NCBI GenBank assembly: GCA_029204225.1
Contig: CM055109.1
Coordinates: 35,352,496 to 35,416,495 of the forward strand
DNA: 64,000 nucleotides
Reading direction: 5' to 3'
DNA from: Diphasiastrum complanatum
Lineage: Eukaryota > Streptophyta > Lycopodiopsida > Lycopodiales > Lycopodiaceae
Under the pieces are notes generated by a model that was not told the DNA's origin, did not search any database, and saw only the letters and a program-made list of their open reading frames with translations. The translations under genes and the position numbers were made by a program. Shown piece after piece: positions 56,659-64,000 of this stretch. Positions within the stretch are counted from its first letter, which is position 1. Each line of letters opens with the position of its first letter.

Positions 56659-58668
56659 AGTGCCCACTTGCCTATTTGTAAAATAATCTCACCTGCTAAT
56701 ACTTGTTACTTATGACTATCATTTGTCTCATCAATGTATGTTCTCATCATGAAAATCATTGTTTCAAACTTTCATTTCTTGAGAACTTTCAAATTACTAG
56801 TGGGAGATCTTTAATTATGGTGATTTGAGTTGAGCATAAGTTACCAATGTGGTTTCATCAAATCGATGAGCACATAAAATCTCACTCATTGAAAAAGCTT
56901 CCTAATATAAAATTCACCTCTTGAAAAACAATTGTAGGTTTTCAAGGCCTACACATTTGGCCCTTCATGTGGGTGTGACTTCTGAAGTTTTCCTATAAGT
57001 CGTAGAGATTTTTTCTTCTCTTATATGTCCTCATTTGTGTGGCGCGACCTCAAAAGTAGAGGAAAAAGTCGGCTCCTAACAAATTAGCTACTATTTGGAA
57101 AAACAAATCCTTAAGATTGTGAAATGAGTAGATTTGACTTTTATGTCCCATTACAAGGATGGTGATGTACTAGAGTAAAGGATGTAAGTAATTAGAACAA
57201 GGTCTACACATCTCATTATTACTAAGCATACCGCACTAATTTTTACTAAGAGCAAGGTTAAGATAATGTAAGCATTCTATAGAATTTGAGTGCTAGTCAA
57301 CTCTCTCTTCATATATATGATCATAAAGGCTCCAAAAGTATTTATGTCATCACTATTTGAGTTATTGGTTATTTGCATACAAGGCTCCTTCATTTGCAAA
57401 AACTCTTATTTCACAATTATCTTCCACCATTTGAATGAAATCATGCAAGCCACATGTTTGAATCGAATTTGGTTTTTCATGATGGTAAATAGGTTGTAAT
57501 ATTTTTTTTTCAAAGACATCACTTGATATTGAGATGCTTAGAATGAATGCTATTTCGAAAAAGAATTGGCTCATAAAATGTGAAAAGGAAAAGGTTAAAA
57601 TGAGAGTAAGGTCTTTTTTTTTTATTATTGAAATTAGTAAGGATAGGTTGTCAACGATTGGTTTAGAAAATACCTACATGACTCATATCCAAAAGGTTGT
57701 ATGTACAATATGGAAAGAAAAACAATCTCCATGAATATTAAGCCTCAAAGGCTCACCTTTCAGCCATGATATCTTGCTTGAGGGTTATATATACCATATC
57801 TTCAAATTAGATCGTGTGCAATGGTAGAATAATTTGGCCTCTCTTTCTTTCAAGATCCTTAAACATAGAGAAGAAACTCAAGAATGTCTTGCTCTTAACA
57901 TTAGATCTATAGCCTATAGGCACACTTTATTGTCTTTTTGCATAATAGAACTTATAAATTCATTGAAAGAAAGGAAGAACGTAGTTAGAACTAAAAACTA
58001 AACTACCAGAGGGTGAGTTTTTACTAGTATATATAAAGTCTGTGACCTACACGTGCCCATGCAACCTAAGTGCATAGACTCATGAGAGTCCATAAGTTCA
58101 TGTTGGCAAGATTTTTTATCGCTAGAAATCGAGATGTCCAGAACCATGATCCTTAAGTGCTTATTAGATATATTCTAATTGCATGGGCTACATAAAGAAT
58201 GTTTCACACTTGGTGTTCCACTTTGGGATGTATTTATAAGATATTCTAAGGTAAAACCTCTAGAAAACATCAAATCCAAATTGTTTTGTGAGAAAGAAAA
58301 AAAAAAGATTTCTAGAAAAATGGCAATGCATTAGTGATAAGAATATATTGAATGGCAAAACCATTACAAAGGATGAAGTAGAATTAGTCATTTTCCTCTC
58401 AAACTATGTTTGGACATGATCATGCAAATAGTAGAATATACATGGTTGATTCTCATCACAAAATTATAATGCAAACATGCAATCATTTCGACAACATATG
58501 ACGTACATATTGTGTCGAATTAATGATGAAATTGCATGAATTTGTTTTATAATACATATGAATTGAACAACCTATATCATAATGTCCATTCTAGTCCAAT
58601 TAGATTATTGTAGTATTTATTATCCAGATTGAACTTGTATCATATAGAGAAAATTAAGCTTCATAAAG
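56659..58668. other. Unassigned downstream DNA
   Basis: No gene is recognised. No canonical AATAAA lies close after the stop. The region is AT-rich and of unknown origin. Confidence 0.4.
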
Positions 58669-58890
58669 GGCCCTATGGGGGGCGGGAGGGCTCTCCTCCC
58701 TTGGGGAGCGTGCACCCCACGTCGGGGCCTATGCCCCTGGGAGGCTTCTCGGGGCATGGGCTACAAGGCAGGGGCCCCGAGGAGGGGCTAGCACCAGCTC
58801 CCATGGGGGCATGCTGGCAGGGGAGCGCATGCTCCCTAGGGGACACTTGGCCCCTATGGGGCGCGTGTGCTCAAGGTCAAGGTGAAAGTT
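58669..58890. repeat. GC-rich low-complexity island
   Basis: About 220 bases rich in GGGGC/GCCCC words in AT-rich surroundings, resembling in character the G-rich core at 41999-42120. The 92-codon frame across it is Gly/Pro-rich and probably not a gene. Confidence 0.7.
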
Positions 58891-59479
58891 GGAGACTGAT
58901 TTTTTAAGCTCAAGGTCAATAGAACAAAAGAATCCATGTCTAGAAGCTTTTAAAGTCTACCAATTGTAGTAACTGGAAACATGCATACTTCAGCATATCC
59001 ATTCTTTGCATGTTATCAATAGAATGCCATGATTTAAGTTAAAGAAGCAAGTTAAAAGAAATTCTCGTTGCTCTTGCCCTGGCGTTTCACGCTCCCATTC
59101 TTCTAGAGACTCTTGAACTTTCCTACAATTAACAAAGATATGGAAGAACCTGAAATTTTACTTTAGAAGAACAATTATAATAATGATCTTCCTATAGGTA
59201 ATGAAGCCGCTTTTCTGGTACTGAGAGTTGACAAAGATCTGGAAATCTATGGAATATTGTTGCATAAGAACAATGATGGTAATGTCTTGACTGATCCACC
59301 TATAGGGAATTTAATTGCACAACTTTTCCAACTTATATCAAAGACAATAGAAATAAATGAAATAGGTGCAAAACAACAAGGGGAAAAAGTTACTGATGGT
59401 TCTTTGGATAGCCAACGAGCATTCATTTTTCTTATATTGTCCCTTCTGCTTCTATTCCAGAACAGTACACAATGTGTTC
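58891..59479. other. Unassigned DNA upstream of the LINE fragment
   Basis: Nothing recognised with confidence. The tail (59257-59470) may be decayed LINE sequence. Confidence 0.35.
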
Positions 59480-59985
59480 TCCATCTAATGTGTATCTTGC
59501 AAATCAGAATCCTACTGCGAAGGGCAATGTTTCTGCCACTTTTGACCACATTAGCTGGAACTACCTCCTCGCTTGTTGCTCTACCTTTGGTTTCCCAGAA
59601 TACCTTCTCAAACTTATCCATGTGTTTTTTTTCATCTGTCTCGTCCTCTATTCTTTTCCAGGGAGTGCTCTCCTCTTCCTTCCCTATTTCTTGCGACATC
59701 AAACAAGGTTGTCCCCTTTCTCCTTACCTCTTTGTTATTGCTATGAAACCTTAATTTTCTTTCTACTTTTTGTCCTTACATCTTCCGCGGTGTGCCTCTT
59801 GAACCACAGCTTTTTGCTGATGATTTGGCTTGTATCACAGAACTCCATCGCCCCTCTGCCTCTCTTCTTCTCTATGAGCTAAACCGCTTCTATTTTGTCT
59901 CTAATTCTTTGATCAACTTCAAGAAATCCAACCTTATTGTCCTTTCTCATGATGCTTCTCTTACTTGGTGTTAGAAGTTAGGCCT
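59480..59985 (+). pseudogene. LINE (non-LTR) reverse transcriptase fragment
   Basis: Three frames give the palm of a plant L1-type RT: FDHISWNYLLACCSTFGFPE (59550-59610), then SCDIKQGCPLSPYLFVIAMK (59690-59750), and EPQLFADDLACITEL with the F-A-D-D catalytic box (59798-59842). FKKSNLIVLSHDA follows at about 59915-59955. Endonuclease, C-terminus and poly(A) tail are not seen. The fragment abuts a minus-strand copia Gag. Confidence 0.85.
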
Positions 59986-59989
59986 TAAT

Positions 59990-60474
59990 AATAATGTTCT
60001 TCTGCACGGTAATGTCACCAATGATGGAATCACTTCATTTTGATTGATGGAATCACCAATGCAAGCAAGCTCTCTATGAATATCTTTTACTCTCAAAACA
60101 TAACTAGATGCACTCTCATCCCTCTTTTGGCTACTTTGAAAGATTTGATTTCTAAGAGTGAGGAGCCTAGAGGTGTTCTTAGCCTCATAAATAGACTTGA
60201 GACAATCCCAAGCTTCTTTGGCTGTTGTACAAGTACCTATCTCCCTCAATATCTCATTAGAGACATTCACCTTAATGTAGTGGAGAGCCATCCTAGCTCT
60301 CTTTTTGTATTTTTGAACCTCTTGAAGAACTTGTGGTTCTTCTTCAAGGCCAAGAACTATGTCCATCACGTCTTGAAGGATCAAGATGGACTCCATCCTC
60401 ATTTTCCAAATTGAATAATTTGAAGTGGTCAATCTTTCACTTGGTTCCAACAAGGATGAACCCACTGAAGACAT
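59990..60474 (-). pseudogene. Copia 'E' Gag
   Basis: The minus-strand frame starts at 60474: SERLTTSNYSIWKMRMESIL, then VSNEILREIGTCTTAKEAWD, LKSIYEAKNTSRLLTLRNQI and RVKDIHRELACIGDSINQNE. This is the UBN2/copia Gag domain, uninterrupted for about 150 codons. It is truncated near 59990 before the zinc knuckle. Confidence 0.88.
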
Positions 60475-61230
60475 TTGAAGTGAAGAAAACTCAAATGATG
60501 AACAATAAATGTTGTTTCACACTTTCAATAGGATCCAATAATTGAGTACTATCTCCTCCTATGAAAGATCTTACAACAATTTGTGAATTGATTCTCACTA
60601 GCTACTCAAATCTCTCTAAAACAAGATCTATTTCACATCAAATGATGGAGTATAGGCAAAGTTAGGATCTAATACTCTTAGCACATGTGAAATACACTAA
60701 GAAACCAAATTTGACTCAAATACAATGATATTGCATGAAACAAAATGGCTAAGATCTCAAAACAGTAGCTAGATCACATATAGATGAGATTGGCAAGCAT
60801 ACAACTGTGATTTTAGATCAACCAAGCAATCTCTTGACCAAACCGAATGTGTCCACCCAGGTCTAGGTGCCCTACCTAACCTTCTTCAAAAGCTTATAAC
60901 TTTTGATTGGCTCAACCAAATGGAATGAAATCAATTGCAACAGAAACTAGACAAAAATAGCTTTAAAACAAGCTATCAAGCAAGATAAATGGATCAAACA
61001 TGAGAGAGAACTTCCAAACTGAAATTGGATGTTCCTCACACGTGTCTGAGCACTTGATTCCGTACAGTACCAGGTCAGACCCAATCAATGTCCTTTTGAT
61101 CTCTTTTGATCCAAGATTGAACAAGATAGCTAGGAAAATGGGCCTTGACAACTTCTAGCTCAAGATTGATGAAAATTTTTCACTTGAATGGATCAAAATG
61201 CATGGTAACCTTAGGTAGGCTCTGATACCA
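60475..61230 (-). other. Copia E leader and primer site
   Basis: A leader of about 740 bases lies between the primer site GCTCTGATACCA (61219-61230, reversed) and the Gag ATG. This is much longer than in families A and B. No coding function is seen. Confidence 0.75.
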
Positions 61231-61941
61231 TGTTAAATTTCACACGTGTGGACTGTCCACTACATGTACTTGTGATCTCCTAAGGTGTGTAGATGCACCA
61301 AGATCAAGACTAGATTGAGATTCAAGATCAATCTTGAATCCTATGGCAAAAACACACTACTACATGCATTCAATCACTTCCAACTCTCACTCACACGTGT
61401 GGGAAGTATTCAAAAAATAATCTAAGTAAAAACAAGCTGCTCTCCTCAAGTAGAGAGAGAAAATGCATCAAGAGCTCTCGGGTAGAGAGAGAAAGCTAGA
61501 AATCCAATAACTCACAAAATCCATGAAATCACCAAATCAATTGACTTCAAAATCAGGAGTACAATGATACTAGTAGGTCCACGAGCTACCACTATGCTTA
61601 ACTATGATTGGACCACATTTTGTCACCTCTTGATCCTATTGGATCATTGATCTATGCACCTCTTAATTCTATTGGACTATATTCAAGCACACCTCAATTT
61701 CCTATTGGACCTCACAAGGTTCCACCTCTATATCCTATTGGACCTCTTGGAATTCATCAAACAAAAACTTTACACTTGTCTACACTTTAATTAGCAAGTG
61801 TTTAGCCTCTTACTCTATTTTGGCTCAATAGTGGCATTACAAGTGGAAATGCATAATTTGCCATCTATGCCAAATTTATTCCTATCAACATCCTACACCT
61901 AGATGCTTGATGTAAAAAACATAAGACCCCTATATCTAACA
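61231..61941 (-). mobile_element. Complete LTR of copia 'E'
   Basis: On the minus strand it starts TGTTAGATATAGG and ends AATTTAACA, giving TGTTA...TAACA inverted ends, 711 bases. The primer site directly adjoins it on the left. The other LTR of this element is not in the window. Confidence 0.85.
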
Positions 61942-62155
61942 TAGATAATCTTTTTCAATTCTTCACATGTGCTCCCTTTTCATTTATGTTTTTATTTCAC
62001 AGTTGTTAAGCTTTGTAGAACTTAGAACGTGGACGACCGGTCTACCACTATACTACGCACGAAATCCTCTTTAGACCTAGCCACCGTAGAAAGTACAAAT
62101 ACTTCCAAAAACAGTAAAAAACAAACCTCCATTGCAATGTCATCTACATAATTAT
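61942..62155. other. Unassigned DNA
   Basis: No recognisable feature. Confidence 0.4.
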
Positions 62156-62502
62156 AATACTTTGCAGCCTCTCAAGCTACTAAAGAGAAAATTTGGTTGA
62201 GAGATTTATTGTCTGATATTGGTCTTAGACAATCAGCTCCAACAACTATTCAATGCGACAATCAAAGTGCTATTGCATTATCGATCAATCCTAGATTTCA
62301 CTCTAGGAACAAGCACAATGAGATTAACTACCACTACATCAGGAGCAAAATACTCAACAAGGAGGTAAGTCTGAAATTTTGTAGAACTTAGTACATGACA
62401 GTTGATATATTTACAAAAGGGTTAAATCAAAAAGCACACAAGAATTTTATGCTGTCTTGAATTTGAAAATCAAGGCATTCAATGATCCGCATAAAGAGGG
62501 GG
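62156..62502 (+). pseudogene. Copia B RNase H C-terminus and polypurine tract
   Basis: EKIWLRDLLSDIGLRQSAPT, then QCDNQSAIALSINPRFHSRN and YHYIRSKILNKEVSL, the end of a copia RNase H. After a stop at 62389-62391 the DIFTKGLNQKAH motif follows. The tract ATAAAGAGGGGG (62491-62502) directly precedes the LTR start. Confidence 0.9.
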
Positions 62503-63440
62503 TGTTGGATTCATATCCTCTCCATCCCTATCTTTCTGGTAATCCAAATTCATTCACTAGATATTGTAAATACTTGTATAGTGGCATACTCTACAGAAAT
62601 CACTTGTTCTTTGGTAGTCTACAAAAATACAAAAGAATTAGTGATAGCATTTTCCGGTTGTTCAAACATCCTCAACTATTTGGTCATCCTTGATTATTCG
62701 ACAATCTTCGATTGTTCGGCCATCGTCGATAGTTCTACCACCTTGGACCATCTGACCAGATTCGATTATTCGGCCATACTCGAAAAATCGGCCACAATCC
62801 ACTATCGGTGGATCAACAAGTACATTGAATCTTGACTTGAGAGTATCTCTAACAGAATCAGATACTGTCTGAAGGCAACTACCAACAACACATAGTGCCT
62901 TAATCCTAATTGTAAAGTATAAATTTGGCATTCTTTTAATTAGTTAGCCATATGTAGATAATCTAGTAACTTATCAGTTGCTCGGTTACACTAGATAAGA
63001 AGAGATCGTTTAGTTCAATAAACTGTCTATTAGATGAATCGAGCATCCATAGCGCAATTGTTTTGTTCTTTCTCTCTGTTGTTACAGAGTATTGTTTTAG
63101 GAAGAACGTGACTCTGACTGCATTCAGACTATATTTATTCGGGACTGAATAATCAATATTCCAGTAATCTAGGTCGTGTATATTGTGATTAAATGCTCAA
63201 TTCATTCATGTTTAGATTCCTTCTTGCTTGTAGATAAACTTATTTGTAGATTAAATTGTCTTGTATGGCTGATAGTCAGAGTCGATTGTGACACTCTAAT
63301 CTCCGCACCCAATACGCTGATCAAGTAGGACAGACTTCGGACTATCGAAGTCGATCTGAATACGATAGACGTAGTTGCATGCACCGAGGATATTCCGTTC
63401 GCTTTCATGTGTCGCAATGCATAGACCTTAAATTCCAGCA
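62503..63440 (+). mobile_element. 3' LTR of copia 'B'
   Basis: It starts TGTTGGATTCATATCC and probably ends ATTCCAGCA, 938 bases. Homologous to the 5' LTR at 16825-17870, but 45 kb away and diverged, so it belongs to a different insertion. A repeated TCGATTATTCGGCCAT-like word array occupies 62690-62800. Confidence 0.85.
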
Positions 63441-64000
63441 TGAACCACCCACTCTCTCATGAAGGCCAGTTGGTGTACTTTCCAATAGGGTGTGGACAAT
63501 TGGCAAGAAAGGCTTGGAGGCCATAAAAGTTGGCCAAACCCCATCTTGAAGGGGGACCATTGGAGGTTGGCTATAAAAAGAAGCTCACTCTTTGTATTTT
63601 AAAGAGTTAGTAGATTCAAGATTCTTATTGTATTGTTTCATATGAGTGGAGAGCTTCATATGAATTGTTTGTGAGTGCTTGACTTTTGCTTTTGGGTTGT
63701 GAGTTGTTTTGATGGTATGTGTTGCATAATGAGGAGTGTGCTCTGTTTTTGGAGTGATGATTCTTGGTGAGGGTTGCATCACTAGCATGTTTACTTCTTG
63801 GCCGAGGAATGATAATGATTTGCAATAGTTAGGGTTTGGTTGATGTTTGCTTGTAGTATTGTTTGATGGTTACCTTGGTGCCATCATGTCTACTTGTTGC
63901 CTTGTCTTGGTTGAGTGTGATTGTTGATAAAGGAGTTAGTTGATTCATTGGCGTATAATTGTTCATGGTGCTTGAACATCATCCCACTCCCCTAATGTGT
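63441..64000. other. Unassigned DNA with promoter-like box
   Basis: A GGCTATAAAAAG box at 63570-63581 is followed by T-rich sequence, resembling the TATA region of an LTR or gene promoter. No coding sequence is evident before the window ends. Confidence 0.35.

Noticed and set aside
58629-58907. 92-codon Gly/Pro-rich frame as a gene
   Set aside because: It arises from the GC-rich low-complexity block and has no recognisable domain.

Overview
The window is nuclear plant DNA, AT-rich and dense in retroelements. The evidence is a spliced plant-type methylesterase gene with GT-AG introns and two kinds of LTR retrotransposon: Ty1/copia with the initiator-Met tRNA primer site TGGTATCAGAGC, and Ty3/gypsy including a chromovirus. 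There are also a LINE fragment, MITE-like inverted repeats and long CT/AT microsatellites. Introns of 4.3 and 10.8 kb loaded with transposons suggest a large seed-plant genome that purges repeats slowly (a gymnosperm or another giant genome is possible). The sequence alone does not fix the species.

Layout. 1-14 kb: a mosaic of one copia family (here 'A') in both orientations, with a gypsy fragment (G1) in the middle on the minus strand. 14-28 kb: a palindromic microsatellite, a decayed gypsy-like gag (minus), copia 'B' (5' LTR, PBS, collapsed interior) running into a Ty3/gypsy chromovirus remnant, copia 'F', an array of ~151-bp tandem repeats, and a second gypsy-like gag with an LTR-like promoter region. 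28.3-32.4 kb: an island not explained by known retroelement domains. It holds unrecognised plus-strand coding remnants (one with a good GC-AG intron), a hairpin MITE, and a convergent minus-strand ORF that is clearly a divergent histone H3 fold. 32.3-34.4 kb: gypsy G2 (minus). 34.4-39.9 kb: mostly unassigned.

39.96-56.66 kb: the one intact-looking host gene, a MES11-type methylesterase-like alpha/beta hydrolase. Its five exons splice cleanly in phase 0 to a 342-residue protein. Intron 1 carries tandem duplications and a TIR element. Intron 4 carries a MITE, a sense-oriented copia A copy and a fragment of copia D. 56.7-64 kb: unassigned DNA, a GC-rich island, a LINE reverse-transcriptase fragment (plus), copia 'E' (gag, leader, PBS and complete LTR, minus) and the RNase H end plus 3' LTR of copia B.

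Every retroelement copy is broken by stops, frameshifts or deletions, so I read them as fossils. Family letters are my own labels. Boundaries given for LTRs and fragments are hand-read and may be off by a few to tens of bases.
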